From Ga0077527 sp964433345 (GTDB lineage: Bacteria > Pseudomonadota > Gammaproteobacteria > Burkholderiales > SG8-41), in the NCBI GenBank assembly GCA_964433345.1, contig CAYSQJ010000004.1, forward strand, positions 248,001-312,000: DNA of 64,000 bases, given 5' to 3'. Of the stretch, positions 1 through 9,419 are shown one piece after another. Below the pieces are notes generated by a model. It ran no database searches, was not told the origin of the DNA, and was given only the letters and a program-made list of their open reading frames with translations. Positions within the stretch are counted from its first letter, which is position 1. The number at the start of each line of letters is the position of its first letter. A program made the translations under genes and the position numbers.

Positions 1-143
1 GCCGGCACGTCGGCAAGCGCGCGCGCGAGCAGGGCATTGAAATGCTCCTTTATCCTCAGCTGCTCGGCCACCGACTTCTTCGAATACTCGACGATGTCGA
101 TGAAGACGACGCTGCAGATGAAGGTGCGGTTGCCGTTGCTCAT
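1..143 (-). CDS. Class III adenylate/guanylate cyclase domain protein (N-terminal fragment)
   Basis: This is the first 47 codons of a leftward gene that continues past the left edge. It starts at ATG 143-141. The translation begins MSNGNRTFICSVVFIDIVEYS and continues with KKSVAEQLRIKEHF. The pattern of a hydrophobic strand followed by FIDIVEYS matches the start of class III nucleotide cyclase catalytic domains, in which the first aspartate binds metal. The downstream catalytic residues lie outside the window, so activity cannot be judged. It sits 33 nt downstream of the metG stop in the same direction and could be read through from metG. Family assignment rests on a short segment. Confidence 0.7.
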   Translation of the reverse strand, partial: MSNGNRTFICSVVFIDIVEYSKKSVAEQLRIKEHFNALLARALADVP

Positions 144-176
144 GGCGGGCGCCCGGTCGCGCGGTCTCTCGCGGCC

Positions 177-2276
177 CTACTTGATGCGCATGCCGGGCTG
201 GGCGCCCGAATCCGGGGACAGCAGGTAGAGGCCCGGCGCCTCGCCGCTGGCGGCGAGCACCATGCCTTCCGACATGCCGAACTTCATCTTGCGCGGCGCG
301 AGGTTGGCGACCATCACCGTCATCCGCCCGACCAGCGCCGCCGGATCGTAGGCCGACTTGATGCCGGCGAAGACCTGTTTCGTGCCGAGGCTGCCGACGT
401 CCAGCGTCAGCTTCAGCAGCTTGTCGGCGCCTTCGACGTGTTCGGCATTGGCAATGCGCGCGACGCGCAGATCGATCTTGGTGAAGTCGTCGATCGAGAT
501 GGTTTCGGGTTGGGTGGCAGCTTCCACGGCGTTCTCCTGATGCTGGGCATGGCGCTGCTGAGAATGCGGCGCCGGCGTTGCGGGTTTGAGGCTTTCCTTG
601 TTCGCGGCGACGAGGGCTTCGATCTGTTTGGAGTCGATGCGGTTTGTCAGGTGGGAATAAGGGCTGATCTTCTCCGGGTAAACGCTGTAGTCGCTCCAGA
701 TGAAGTCGCGTTCAAGCCCGAAGAATTCCTGTGCGACTTTTCGTGTGGTTGCCGGCAGTACCGGGGCAAGAAAAACGCTGAGCATTTTGAAGTCAAAGAT
801 GCATTTGCTGCAGATCGCCTGCAATAAGTCCCGTTGTGACTCATCCTTGGCAAGAATCCATGGTTTTTTCAGGTCGACATATTGATTGATGCCGTCGGCA
901 ATGCGCATGATTTCGCGCAGGGCTTTTCCGTACTCACGTGCATCGTACGCTTCGGCAACTGTTTTCGAGGCTTCGGCGCGTTCACCAGTGGCTACGGGGT
1001 CGATTTTCGACAATGTTTGCCAAGACGATAGCTGGCCATTGAAGTGTTTGGTCAGGAAGGTTGCCGCCCGGCTTGCGATATTCACATATTTGCCGACCAA
1101 GTCACTATTTACCCGCGCGACGAAGTCCTCGAGGTTGAGGTCGATGTCCTCCATCGTCGGTCCCAGCTTGGCCGCGTAGTAGTAGCGCAGCCACTCCGGA
1201 TTCAGCCCCTGCTGGATATAACTCTCGGCGGTGATGAAGGTGCCGCGCGATTTTGACATCTTTTCGCCGTTCACGGTCAGGAAGCCGTGGGCGAACACCT
1301 TCGATGGTGTGCGGAAGCCGGCGTGTTCCAGCATCGCGGGCCAGAACAGCGCATGGAAGTAGAGGATGTCCTTGCCGATGAAGTGCACCAGTTCGGTGTT
1401 GCCGCCGGGGCGCAGGAAATCCTGGAGCAGGTCTTCGCCCAGTTTTTTGCTGCGCACATGTTGGGTAAAACTCGCGAAGTAGCCTACCGGCGCATCCAGC
1501 CAGACATAAAAAAACTTTTTCTCATTCGTGCCGGGAATCGGGAAGCCGAAGTAGGGTGCGTCGCGCGAGATGTCCCAGTCGGACAGCTTGCCTTCGCCGG
1601 CTTCGCCCAGCCATTCCTTCATCTTGTTGGCGGCTTCGGACTGCAGCCGGCCTTCACCCTGGGTGAAGCGGCGCAGGAAATTTTCGCAGCGCGGATCGGA
1701 CAGCTTGAAAAAGTGGTGTTCGGATGATTTGCGCACCGGCGCCGTGCCGGAAACTGTGGAGTAGGGGTTTTTCAGGTCGGTCGGGGCGTAGGTCGCGCCG
1801 CAGACCTCGCAGGAGTCGCCGTACTGGTCTTTCGCGCCGCACTTGGGGCATTCGCCCTTGATGAAGCGGTCGGGCAGGAACATGGCCTTGACCGGGTCGT
1901 AGAATTGTTCGACTGCGCGTTTGGTGATCAGGCCACCCTGTTCGAGCTTGCCGTAGATTTCCTCGCACAGCGCGCGGTTCTCCGGGGAGTGCGTCGAATA
2001 ATAATTGTCGAAGCCGACCGAGAAATTGTCGAAGTCCCGCTTGTGTTCCTTCCATACGCGCTCGATCAGCTGTTCCGGCGTGATGCCCTCGGATTCGGCG
2101 CGTAGCATCACCGGCGTGCCGTGGGTGTCGTCGGCGCAGACGTAGTGCAACTCGTGGCCCTGCATGCGCTGGAACCGCACCCAGATGTCGGTCTGGATGT
2201 ACTCGACCAGGTGGCCGAGGTGGATGGCGCCGTTGGCATACGGCAACGCGGAGGTGACAAGGATGCGGCGGGACAT
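177..2276 (-). CDS. metG: Methionyl-tRNA synthetase
   Basis: A 699-residue class I aminoacyl-tRNA synthetase that charges tRNA-Met in the cytoplasm. The HIGH-type motif reads HLGH at residues 19-22 and the second signature KMSKS is at 339-343. Between them is a zinc knuckle with Cys 143/146 and 156/159, typical of the long MetG type. The C-terminal 110 residues (FTKIDLRVARI onward) form an EMAP/Trbp111-like tRNA-binding domain, which supports dimerisation. Length and domain order are normal for the family. The gene is divergent from apbC across about 200 nt, where TATAAT on the minus strand (plus 2312-2317) is a possible -10 element without a convincing -35. Confidence 0.97.
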   Translation of the reverse strand: MSRRILVTSALPYANGAIHLGHLVEYIQTDIWVRFQRMQGHELHYVCADDTHGTPVMLRAESEGITPEQLIERVWKEHKRDFDNFSVGFDNYYSTHSPENRALCEEIYGKLEQGGLITKRAVEQFYDPVKAMFLPDRFIKGECPKCGAKDQYGDSCEVCGATYAPTDLKNPYSTVSGTAPVRKSSEHHFFKLSDPRCENFLRRFTQGEGRLQSEAANKMKEWLGEAGEGKLSDWDISRDAPYFGFPIPGTNEKKFFYVWLDAPVGYFASFTQHVRSKKLGEDLLQDFLRPGGNTELVHFIGKDILYFHALFWPAMLEHAGFRTPSKVFAHGFLTVNGEKMSKSRGTFITAESYIQQGLNPEWLRYYYAAKLGPTMEDIDLNLEDFVARVNSDLVGKYVNIASRAATFLTKHFNGQLSSWQTLSKIDPVATGERAEASKTVAEAYDAREYGKALREIMRIADGINQYVDLKKPWILAKDESQRDLLQAICSKCIFDFKMLSVFLAPVLPATTRKVAQEFFGLERDFIWSDYSVYPEKISPYSHLTNRIDSKQIEALVAANKESLKPATPAPHSQQRHAQHQENAVEAATQPETISIDDFTKIDLRVARIANAEHVEGADKLLKLTLDVGSLGTKQVFAGIKSAYDPAALVGRMTVMVANLAPRKMKFGMSEGMVLAASGEAPGLYLLSPDSGAQPGMRIK

Positions 2277-2412
2277 GGGCGGCGTTTCGACGAGTGAAGC
2301 TAAAGGATTGAATTATAACAACAAACTTTCGAAGACCCGGTCTGCAACGGTAGTGCCTGCGGCCTCTGCCGTGGTCACGGCCGAAAAAACCTTTGCCGAC
2401 ATGGGGTTGTGG

Positions 2413-2441
2413 TTGGTCCGGGGTGGCGATGTCGCTACAAT
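2413..2441 (+). promoter_or_regulatory. Probable sigma-70 promoter of apbC
   Basis: TTGGTC (2413-2418) and TACAAT (2436-2441) are separated by 17 nt and lie 38 nt upstream of the apbC ATG. Both hexamers are imperfect; the assignment is by spacing and position only. Confidence 0.45.
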
Positions 2442-2478
2442 CGCGGCCTCACCACGCAATCCGAATGGAACCCGAAAC

Positions 2479-3567
2479 ATGGCCATTACCGATCAGGACG
2501 TCCAGGGCGCGCTGAAGCAGCTCGTCGATCCCAACACCAAGACCGACTTCGTCACCGGCAAGGCGGCGAAGAACATCAAGGTCGATGGCAGCAACGTGTC
2601 GGTGGATATCCTGCTGGGCTATCCGGCGAAGAGCCAGCTGGAGCCGATCCGCAAACAGGTCGCCGACGGCCTGAAGAAAATCCCCGGCGTTGGCAGCGTG
2701 ACAGTCAACGTGGCGATGAAAATCGTGTCGCATGCGGTGCAGCGCGGCGTCAAGCTGGTTCCGGGGGTGAAGAACATCATCGCCGTGGCCTCGGGCAAGG
2801 GCGGTGTCGGCAAGAGCACCACCGCGGTGAACCTCGCGCTGGCGCTGGCTGCCGAGGGGGCTTCGGTCGGCGTGCTCGATGCCGACATCTACGGACCCTC
2901 GCAGCCGATGATGCTGGGCATCACCGGCCGGCCGGAGTCGAAGGACGGCAAGATGCTGGAGCCGATGGAAGGCCACGGCCTGCAGGCGATGTCGATCGGT
3001 TTCCTGATCGACACCGAGACGCCGATGGTCTGGCGCGGCCCGATGGTGACCCAGGCGCTGGAGCAGCTGCTCAACGAAACGAAGTGGCGCGACATCGATT
3101 ACCTGGTGGTCGACCTGCCGCCGGGCACAGGCGACATCCAGCTGACGCTGGCGCAGCGGGTTCCGGTGACCGGCGCGGTGATCGTCACCACGCCGCAGGA
3201 CATCGCGCTGATCGACGCGCGCAAGGGCCTGAAGATGTTCGAGAAGGTCGGCATCCCCATCCTCGGCATCGTCGAGAACATGTCGACCCACATCTGCTCG
3301 AAGTGCGGCCACGAGGAGCACATCTTCGGCGAAGGCGGCGGCGCGAAGATGGGCGCGGATTACGACGTCGAGATGCTCGGCTCGCTGCCGCTGGACATCG
3401 ATATCCGCAGGCAGGCGGATTCCGGCAAGCCCACCGTGGTCGTTGACCCGGACGGCCGTGTTGCCGAGATCTACCGCCAGATCGCGCGCCGGGTCGCGGT
3501 GAAGATCGCCGAGAAGCAGCAAGACCACTCGGCCGCCTTCCCGAAGATCGTCGTCAAGAACACCTGA
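2479..3567 (+). CDS. apbC: Iron-sulfur cluster carrier protein ApbC/Mrp
   Basis: A 362-residue P-loop ATPase of the Mrp/NBP35 family that delivers Fe-S clusters to apoproteins in the cytosol. The N-terminal ~95 residues are a MIP18/DUF59 domain. The deviant Walker A GKGGVGKS is at 106-113, and the cluster-bridging CxxC motif (C273, C276, within HICSKCGHE) is intact. The reading frame is open further upstream, but ATG 2479 was chosen because homologous sequence begins MAITDQDV there and a plausible promoter ends at 2441. It is divergent from metG, an arrangement common in proteobacteria. Confidence 0.95.
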   Translation: MAITDQDVQGALKQLVDPNTKTDFVTGKAAKNIKVDGSNVSVDILLGYPAKSQLEPIRKQVADGLKKIPGVGSVTVNVAMKIVSHAVQRGVKLVPGVKNIIAVASGKGGVGKSTTAVNLALALAAEGASVGVLDADIYGPSQPMMLGITGRPESKDGKMLEPMEGHGLQAMSIGFLIDTETPMVWRGPMVTQALEQLLNETKWRDIDYLVVDLPPGTGDIQLTLAQRVPVTGAVIVTTPQDIALIDARKGLKMFEKVGIPILGIVENMSTHICSKCGHEEHIFGEGGGAKMGADYDVEMLGSLPLDIDIRRQADSGKPTVVVDPDGRVAEIYRQIARRVAVKIAEKQQDHSAAFPKIVVKNT

Positions 3568-3638
3568 CATACCTGAGCCTCCGGGTCGCCGGAAAACCCT
3601 TCCGCTATTGCGGAATTCCGTCTTAAGATAGGCACATC

Positions 3639-5894
3639 ATGCGCTTTCGTTTTCCGGTCATCATCATCGACGAGGATTTCCGCTCGGAGAACACCAGCGG
3701 CCTCGGCATCCGCGCGCTGGCGAAAGCGCTGGAGGATGAGGGGCTCGAGGTGCTGGGCGTCACCAGTTACGGCGACCTGTCGTCCTTCGCACAGCAGCAG
3801 TCGCGCGCATCGGCCTTCATTCTTTCGGTCGATGACGACGATTTCTCGGCGCAGGAGCTGGAGTCGACGATCAGCGAGCTGCGTACCTTCGTCAAGGCGA
3901 TCCGTTTCCGCAATGCCGAGATCCCGATCTTCCTCTACGGCGAGACCCAGACTTCACGGCATATCCCGAACGACGTGCTGCGCGAGCTGCACGGCTTCAT
4001 CCACATGTTCGAGGATACGCCGGAGTTCGTCGCGCGCTACATCGTGCGCGAATCCAAGTCATACCTCGACAGCCTGGCGCCGCCGTTTTTCCGCGCGCTG
4101 ACCCATTACGCGCAGGACGGATCCTATTCCTGGCACTGCCCGGGACACTCCGGGGGCGTCGCCTTCCTGAAAAGCCCGGTGGGACAGATGTTTCACCAGT
4201 TCTTCGGCGAGAACATGCTGCGCGCGGACGTCTGCAATGCCGTCGACGAACTGGGCCAGCTGCTCGACCACTCCGGTCCGGTGGCGGCCTCCGAGCGCAA
4301 TGCCGCGCGCATCTTCAACTGCGACCACCTGTTCTTCGTCACCAACGGCACTTCGACCTCGAACAAGATGGTCTGGCATTCGACGGTGGCGCCGGGCGAC
4401 GTGGTGATTGTCGACCGCAACTGCCATGTGTCTATCCTGCACGCGATCACGATGACCGGCGCGGTGCCGGTGTTCCTGATGCCGACGCGCAATCATTTCG
4501 GCATCATCGGACCGATCCCGCTGGAGGAGTTCAGCTGGGAGAACATCGAGAAGAAGATCCGCGCCAATCCTTTTGCGGCGAAATCACTGTCCAAGGCGAA
4601 GCCGCGCATTCTCACCATCACCCAGAGCACCTACGACGGCATCGTCTACAACGTCGACACCATCAAGGAAAAACTCGACGGCAAGATCGACACCCTGCAT
4701 TTCGACGAAGCCTGGCTGCCGCATGCGACCTTCCACAAGTTCTACCACGGCATGCATGCCATCGGCCGCGACCGGCCGCGGACAAAGGAGTCGGTGGTGT
4801 TCTCGACGCAGTCCACACACAAGCTGCTGGCGGGACTGTCGCAGGCCTCGCAGATCCTGGTGCAGGACAGCGAGACGCGGAAACTCAACCACGACACCTT
4901 CAACGAAGCCTACCTGATGCACACATCGACCAGCCCGCAGTACGCGATCATCGCGTCCTGTGACGTGGCGGCGGCGATGATGGAGCCGCCGGGAGGTACC
5001 GCGCTGGTCGAGGAGTCGATCGTGGAGGCGCTGGATTTCCGCCGCGCGATGCGCAAGGTGGACGCCGAATTCGGCAAGGACTGGTGGTTCAAGGTGTGGG
5101 GGCCGGAGCGCCTGGCCGCCGAAGGTGTGGGCAATCGCGACGACTGGATGCTTCGCCCTTCGGAACGCTGGCACGGCTTCGGCAACCTGGCGCCGGGTTT
5201 CAACATGCTCGACCCGATCAAGGCGACGGTGATCACCCCCGGCCTCGACGTCAGCGGCAAGTTCGCCAAGAGCGGCATTCCGGCGGCGGTGGTCACCAAG
5301 TACCTCGCCGAACACGGCATCATTGTCGAAAAGACCGGTCTTTATTCCTTCTTCATCATGTTCACCATCGGCATCACCAAGGGCCGATGGAACACGATGG
5401 TGACCGAGCTGCAGCAGTTCAAGGACGACTACGACAACAACCGTCCGCTGTGGCGCGTGCTGCCGGAGTTTCTGGCGGCGCATCCGCGTTACGAAAAAAT
5501 CGGCCTCAAGGACCTGTGTGAGCAGATTCACGGCGTCTACAGGGCCAACGATATCGCGCGGCTGACCACCGAGATGTACCTGTCAGACATGCAGCCGGCG
5601 ATGCCGCCGGGAGAGGCTTGGGCGCGTATGGCGCATCGGCAGATCGAGCGCGTCGAAATAGACAACCTTGAAGGTCGGGTGGCGAGCGTGCTGCTGACGC
5701 CGTATCCGCCGGGAATACCGCTGCTGATTCCGGGCGAGCGCTTCAACGCCACCATCGTGCGCTACCTGAAGTTCGCGCGCATGTTCAACCGGCAGTTCCC
5801 GGGCTTCGACACCGACATCCACGGTCTGGTGGCAGAGGGCAAGGACGACCAGCTTCGTTACTACGTTGACTGTGTCACCGGGGATCAGACCTGA
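3639..5894 (+). CDS. Arginine/lysine/ornithine decarboxylase (PLP fold I, wing domain)
   Basis: A 751-residue bacterial basic amino-acid decarboxylase. Residues 1-130 form the CheY-like wing domain (MRFRFPVIIIDEDF...). The central aminotransferase-fold domain carries the PLP lysine K395 in STQSTHKLLAGLSQ, preceded by the LHFDEAW motif that holds the cofactor ring. The C-terminal domain includes PYPPGIPLLIPGE, diagnostic of the group. Length is closest to AdiA (about 755) rather than the shorter lysine or ornithine enzymes, but substrate cannot be decided by eye. Products would be agmatine, cadaverine or putrescine. It stands alone, 71 nt after apbC, with no antiporter beside it, which argues for biosynthesis or general pH homeostasis rather than a dedicated acid-resistance cassette. 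Confidence 0.9.
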   Translation: MRFRFPVIIIDEDFRSENTSGLGIRALAKALEDEGLEVLGVTSYGDLSSFAQQQSRASAFILSVDDDDFSAQELESTISELRTFVKAIRFRNAEIPIFLYGETQTSRHIPNDVLRELHGFIHMFEDTPEFVARYIVRESKSYLDSLAPPFFRALTHYAQDGSYSWHCPGHSGGVAFLKSPVGQMFHQFFGENMLRADVCNAVDELGQLLDHSGPVAASERNAARIFNCDHLFFVTNGTSTSNKMVWHSTVAPGDVVIVDRNCHVSILHAITMTGAVPVFLMPTRNHFGIIGPIPLEEFSWENIEKKIRANPFAAKSLSKAKPRILTITQSTYDGIVYNVDTIKEKLDGKIDTLHFDEAWLPHATFHKFYHGMHAIGRDRPRTKESVVFSTQSTHKLLAGLSQASQILVQDSETRKLNHDTFNEAYLMHTSTSPQYAIIASCDVAAAMMEPPGGTALVEESIVEALDFRRAMRKVDAEFGKDWWFKVWGPERLAAEGVGNRDDWMLRPSERWHGFGNLAPGFNMLDPIKATVITPGLDVSGKFAKSGIPAAVVTKYLAEHGIIVEKTGLYSFFIMFTIGITKGRWNTMVTELQQFKDDYDNNRPLWRVLPEFLAAHPRYEKIGLKDLCEQIHGVYRANDIARLTTEMYLSDMQPAMPPGEAWARMAHRQIERVEIDNLEGRVASVLLTPYPPGIPLLIPGERFNATIVRYLKFARMFNRQFPGFDTDIHGLVAEGKDDQLRYYVDCVTGDQT

Positions 5895-5921
5895 GGAGAG
5901 GTGTATCAGAATGAAATACGC

Positions 5922-5940
5922 CCCCGCAGCGTTTGCGGGG
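5922..5940 (+). terminator. Stem-loop after the decarboxylase gene, weak terminator candidate
   Basis: CCCCGCA (5922-5928), loop GCGTT, TGCGGGG (5934-5940): a perfect 7-bp GC-rich stem 28 nt after the stop. It is not followed by a T run, so intrinsic termination is uncertain. Confidence 0.4.
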
Positions 5941-6019
5941 AGTTTGCGGCGGAGACTAGGTTGCGGTTGCGCTTGAAGCGCGGCAGAGGGGGTTCTCGCT
6001 TATGTCTGGCGTATTCTTG

Positions 6020-6032
6020 TAAGTATTTGTTT
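6020..6032 (-). promoter_or_regulatory. IHF-like AT-rich element upstream of the ligase pair
   Basis: On the minus strand this reads AAACAAATACTTA, 12 of 13 against the IHF consensus WATCAANNNNTTR, preceded by an A/T tract. It lies in a very AT-rich patch (6015-6060) before the first adenylating-enzyme gene and belongs to the ten-member family described in the findings. Confidence 0.45.
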
Positions 6033-6089
6033 TTATTAAATATTTTGTATTTTTCGAAATGGCGGGCTTGCTGACCGGGAGCGCAGTCG

Positions 6090-7451
6090 ATGCAGCCGCT
6101 GGTTCATGAAGCACTGCCTGCAAGCGTCCTCGAAGGTGTGTCATGGCCGGCGATGCCCGGCGACGAAGGCGCCGGCATGCTGGCATTGCAGTTCCAGTTC
6201 GCGCAAAGCGAGCGCTGGCCGTCGGACATGCTGCGCGCGGCTCAATTCGCGCAACTGACCCTGCTGCTGCGTCATGCGCGGGCAAGCGTGCCCTTCTACC
6301 GTGAACGGCTTGCAGGGATCGATCTTTCCGGTCCGCTGACACCCGAGGCGTTTTCCAGTCTGCCGCTGCTGCGACGACAGGACCTGCAGGACCATTTCGC
6401 CGATCTGTGCAGCACGGCCGTGCCGCCGGATCACGGCCGGGTGCACGAGGGCCAGACCTCGGGTTCCACGGGGCGCCCGGTGCGGTTTCGCAATACTGCA
6501 CTCAATGGTCTGTTCTGGCGCGCGTTCACCCTGCGCGACCACCTGTGGCAGCGCCGTGATTTTTCCGGAAAGCTCGCGGTGGTGCGAGGACGGGTGAAAT
6601 CCGGTGCAAGCCCCGGCTGGGGTCCGTCCACCGACTCGGCTTTCCGCACCGGGCCCTCGGTGACGCGTGGTGTCGACTGCACGGTTGCCGAGCAGGCGGA
6701 ATGGCTGTCGCGGGAAAATCCGCAATACTTCCTGACGCTTCCGGCCAATGCCGCGGCACTGGCCAGCCACTGCGAGGCGAGAGGCATCCGCTTTCCGGGC
6801 CTGCGCGAACTGAGGACCTACGGAGAGGCATTGCATCCCGAGTTGCGGTCCCGGGTCAGGGCGGCCTGGGACGTGCCGCTGACAGACCTGTATTCCTGCA
6901 GCGAAATCGGCTACCTCGCGCTGCAGTGTCCCGGGCAGGAGCATTACCACGTGCAGGCCGAAGGCGTGTATCTCGAACTGCTGAATGCGGCGGGCAGGCA
7001 TTGCGCGCCCGGCGAATCGGGCAGGGTGGTGGCGACCTCCCTGCACAATTTCGCGATGCCCTTGATTCGCTACGACCTCGGTGACTATGCCGAGGCCGGC
7101 GAGGAATGTTCCTGCGGTCGCAGCCTGCCGGTGATCCGCCGCATCCTCGGCCGCGTCCGCAACATGCTGCGCCTGCCCGGCGGCGAGCTGCGCTCGCCGC
7201 GTTTCGGAGAGGCACAGTTTGCGGCGATTGCGCCGGTGCGCCAGTTCCAGGTCGTGCAGCGCAGCCTTGAGGACATCGAGGTGCTGCTGGTCGTCACGCG
7301 GGCGCTGACCGCGGAAGAGGAGGCGGCGTTGCGTACGCTGATCCTGCGCAGCCTCGGGCATCCCTTCAGCGTCCGCTTTTCCTGTTGCGGGGAGATTCCG
7401 CGCAACGCCGGCGGCAAGTACGAGGAGTTCCGTTGCGAGGTTCCCGCATGA
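6090..7451 (+). CDS. PaaK/CapK-type AMP-dependent ligase, copy 1
   Basis: A 453-residue adenylating enzyme of the phenylacetate-CoA ligase-like group (COG1541 type; also seen as CapK in polysaccharide loci). The phosphate-binding loop reads TSGSTGRPVRF, the adenine/acyl region YSCSEIGYLALQCP, the hinge aspartate region RYDLGDYAEAG, followed by CSCGRSLP, and the C-terminal lysine is in GGKYEEF. The enzyme would form an acyl-adenylate and perhaps an acyl-CoA in the cytoplasm; the carboxylate substrate is unknown. No acyl carrier, transferase or catabolic genes flank it. The next gene is a paralogue starting within its stop codon (ATGA). Codon use resembles its neighbours although its upstream region is unusually AT-rich. 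Confidence 0.8.
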   Translation: MQPLVHEALPASVLEGVSWPAMPGDEGAGMLALQFQFAQSERWPSDMLRAAQFAQLTLLLRHARASVPFYRERLAGIDLSGPLTPEAFSSLPLLRRQDLQDHFADLCSTAVPPDHGRVHEGQTSGSTGRPVRFRNTALNGLFWRAFTLRDHLWQRRDFSGKLAVVRGRVKSGASPGWGPSTDSAFRTGPSVTRGVDCTVAEQAEWLSRENPQYFLTLPANAAALASHCEARGIRFPGLRELRTYGEALHPELRSRVRAAWDVPLTDLYSCSEIGYLALQCPGQEHYHVQAEGVYLELLNAAGRHCAPGESGRVVATSLHNFAMPLIRYDLGDYAEAGEECSCGRSLPVIRRILGRVRNMLRLPGGELRSPRFGEAQFAAIAPVRQFQVVQRSLEDIEVLLVVTRALTAEEEAALRTLILRSLGHPFSVRFSCCGEIPRNAGGKYEEFRCEVPA

Positions 7452-8791
7452 CGGGTTTCCCGCATGTGCCGCGTTCGGCCTGTTCCGGCATCGCCTGGCC
7501 GGCCCCCACCAGCGCACTGGCGTCGCGCCTGCTGGCGCTGCAATACCAGTTCGAGCAGACGCAATGGTGGCCCGAGGAGCGGTTGCGGGCGTTGCAGCTG
7601 GTGCAGTTCAATCAGGTGTTCCGCCATGCCCTGGCGACGGTGCCGTACTACCGCGAGCGTTTCCCGCACCTGAACGGAGATCTCGGCTGGAAGGAGTATC
7701 GCGAACTGCCGGTCAGTTCGCGCCGCGATGTCCAGCTGGCCGGTGATCGCATCCACAGCGCGGCATCCCCGGCTGCGCACGGTCCGGTCGTGACCACGCA
7801 GTCGACGGGATCCACGGCCAGCCCGCTGGTAACGCGGGGCACGGCATGGACGCAGATCATGTGGCATGGATTGCTGTTGCGAGAACATGTCTGGCATGGC
7901 CGTGACCTGCGCGGAAAACTTGCGGCAATACGCAGCAATACTGTCGACGGCGAGGCGCCGAGCTGGGGCGTTGCAACCTCGGCTTTTGTCACCGGGCCTT
8001 CCCTGGTGCGCAGCCTGTCCATCGATCTCGACGAGCAGTTGCGCTGGCTGGTGGCCGAGAATCCGGATTACGTGCTGGGCTTTGCCACCAACATGCGGGC
8101 ACTGGCTGTCCGCAGCCGCGAGCTGGGCGTACGTCTGCCGCGGCTGAAGCAGGTGCGCACCTACGGCGAGGTGCTGCAGCCGGATGCGAGGGATATCGTC
8201 CGCGCGGCCTGGGGAGTGGAGATTGTCGACAGCTACAGTTCGGAAGAGCTCGGTTACATCGCCTTGCAATGCCCGAAATCCGGGCACTACCACATCCAGT
8301 CGGAAAGCCTGATCGTCGAGGTGCTCGACGACGTGGGGGTGCCCTGCGAGCCGGGTGAAATCGGACAGGTCGTTGTTTCGACGCTGCACAATTTCGCGAT
8401 GCCGCTGCTGCGTTATGCCAGCGGCGACTATGCCGAGATCGGCGAACCCTGTCCCTGCGGCCGCGGCCTGCCGGTGCTGACACGCATCGCCGGTCGCCAG
8501 CGCAACATGATCTTGCGACCCGACGGCGTGCGCCAGTGGCCGGTTTTTCCGATGTCGGCCTGGTTCGATATCGCGCCGGTGCTGCAGATCCAGCTGGTGC
8601 AGGACGCCATCGATCATGTCGAGGCGCGTTTGGTGATGAAGAGGGAATTTTCCGGTGACGAGGCTGAGCGGCTGATAGCGGCGCTGCAGGGCTGTCTGGA
8701 TTATCCGTTCCGTATCACGCTGCGGCGGGTCGACTCGATTCCGCGCGGCGCCGGCCACAAGTACGAGGATTTCGTCAGCCTGATCGACTGA
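7448..8791 (+). CDS. PaaK/CapK-type AMP-dependent ligase, copy 2
   Basis: A 447-residue paralogue of the preceding gene, starting at ATG 7448 that overlaps the upstream TGA, so translation is probably coupled. The frame is open further upstream, but homology between the two proteins begins only after this ATG. Matching motifs: TQSTGSTASPLV (phosphate loop), YSSEELGYIALQCP, RYASGDYAEIG, CPCGRGLP, and the C-terminal lysine in GHKYEDF. The phosphate loop diverges from copy 1 (STGSTAS against TSGSTGR), suggesting a different substrate. Both copies share the phrase TLHNFAMPL. They may form a heteromeric or sequential activating system; function is unassigned. Confidence 0.8.
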   Translation: MTGFPHVPRSACSGIAWPAPTSALASRLLALQYQFEQTQWWPEERLRALQLVQFNQVFRHALATVPYYRERFPHLNGDLGWKEYRELPVSSRRDVQLAGDRIHSAASPAAHGPVVTTQSTGSTASPLVTRGTAWTQIMWHGLLLREHVWHGRDLRGKLAAIRSNTVDGEAPSWGVATSAFVTGPSLVRSLSIDLDEQLRWLVAENPDYVLGFATNMRALAVRSRELGVRLPRLKQVRTYGEVLQPDARDIVRAAWGVEIVDSYSSEELGYIALQCPKSGHYHIQSESLIVEVLDDVGVPCEPGEIGQVVVSTLHNFAMPLLRYASGDYAEIGEPCPCGRGLPVLTRIAGRQRNMILRPDGVRQWPVFPMSAWFDIAPVLQIQLVQDAIDHVEARLVMKREFSGDEAERLIAALQGCLDYPFRITLRRVDSIPRGAGHKYEDFVSLID

Positions 8792-8905
8792 GCGCCGGCG
8801 GTTTTATTGCGCCGTTTTCCTCAGCGACTTCATCCACTCGTCGGTGTCGATAGGCTTCGCAGTGCTGCGTATCCGGCAGCGAAGGCAGCCAGCGGCGCCA
8901 GCGCA

Positions 8906-9415
8906 CTAGGCCGCTACACGGTCGTGGACCTCGAAGCGGTAGTCGTGGGCGTGGCGCTCGTCCTTGCCGAAGGTCTCGGTACTGACCAGTCTCCACTGCT
9001 CCGGGTCGAACTCGGGCATCCGCGTGTCGCCAGCCGGCTCGGCATCGACCACCGTGAGATAAATGCGGTCGGCCAGGGGCATGGCTGCGCGATAGAGTTC
9101 GCCGCCACCGATGATGAAGATTTCGGGGTCTCCGGCGCTGCGGGCTAGAGCCTCGTCGAGCGAGTGTGCGACGAGGGCGCCGGGCACACTGTAGTCCTTC
9201 TGCCGGGTCACGATCACCGTGGTGCGTCCCGGCAGCAGGCGGCCGATCGATTCGTAGGTCTTGCGGCCCATCACGATGTGGTGGCCCATGGTCACGCGCT
9301 TGAACAGCTGCAGTTCATTGGGCAGGTGCCAGGGAATTTTTCCGTCGGCACCGATGACCCGGTTTTTCGCCATCGCGACAATCAGCGACAGGCGCGGCTT
9401 TTGTGCGGCGTTCAT
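8906..9415 (-). CDS. folA: Dihydrofolate reductase
   Basis: A 169-residue NADPH-dependent enzyme that regenerates tetrahydrofolate from the dihydrofolate made by thymidylate synthase. The N-terminus (LSLIVAMAKNRVIGADGKIPWHLPNEL) contains the substrate pocket with the WHLP motif, and GRKTYESIGRLLPGR is the NADPH-binding segment. Normal length for chromosomal FolA. It starts 4 nt after the thyA stop, so the two form a thyA-folA operon. The 114 nt between its stop and the end of the ligase pair (8792-8905) hold no recognisable gene. Confidence 0.97.
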   Translation of the reverse strand: MNAAQKPRLSLIVAMAKNRVIGADGKIPWHLPNELQLFKRVTMGHHIVMGRKTYESIGRLLPGRTTVIVTRQKDYSVPGALVAHSLDEALARSAGDPEIFIIGGGELYRAAMPLADRIYLTVVDAEPAGDTRMPEFDPEQWRLVSTETFGKDERHAHDYRFEVHDRVAA

Positions 9416-9419
9416 CGGC

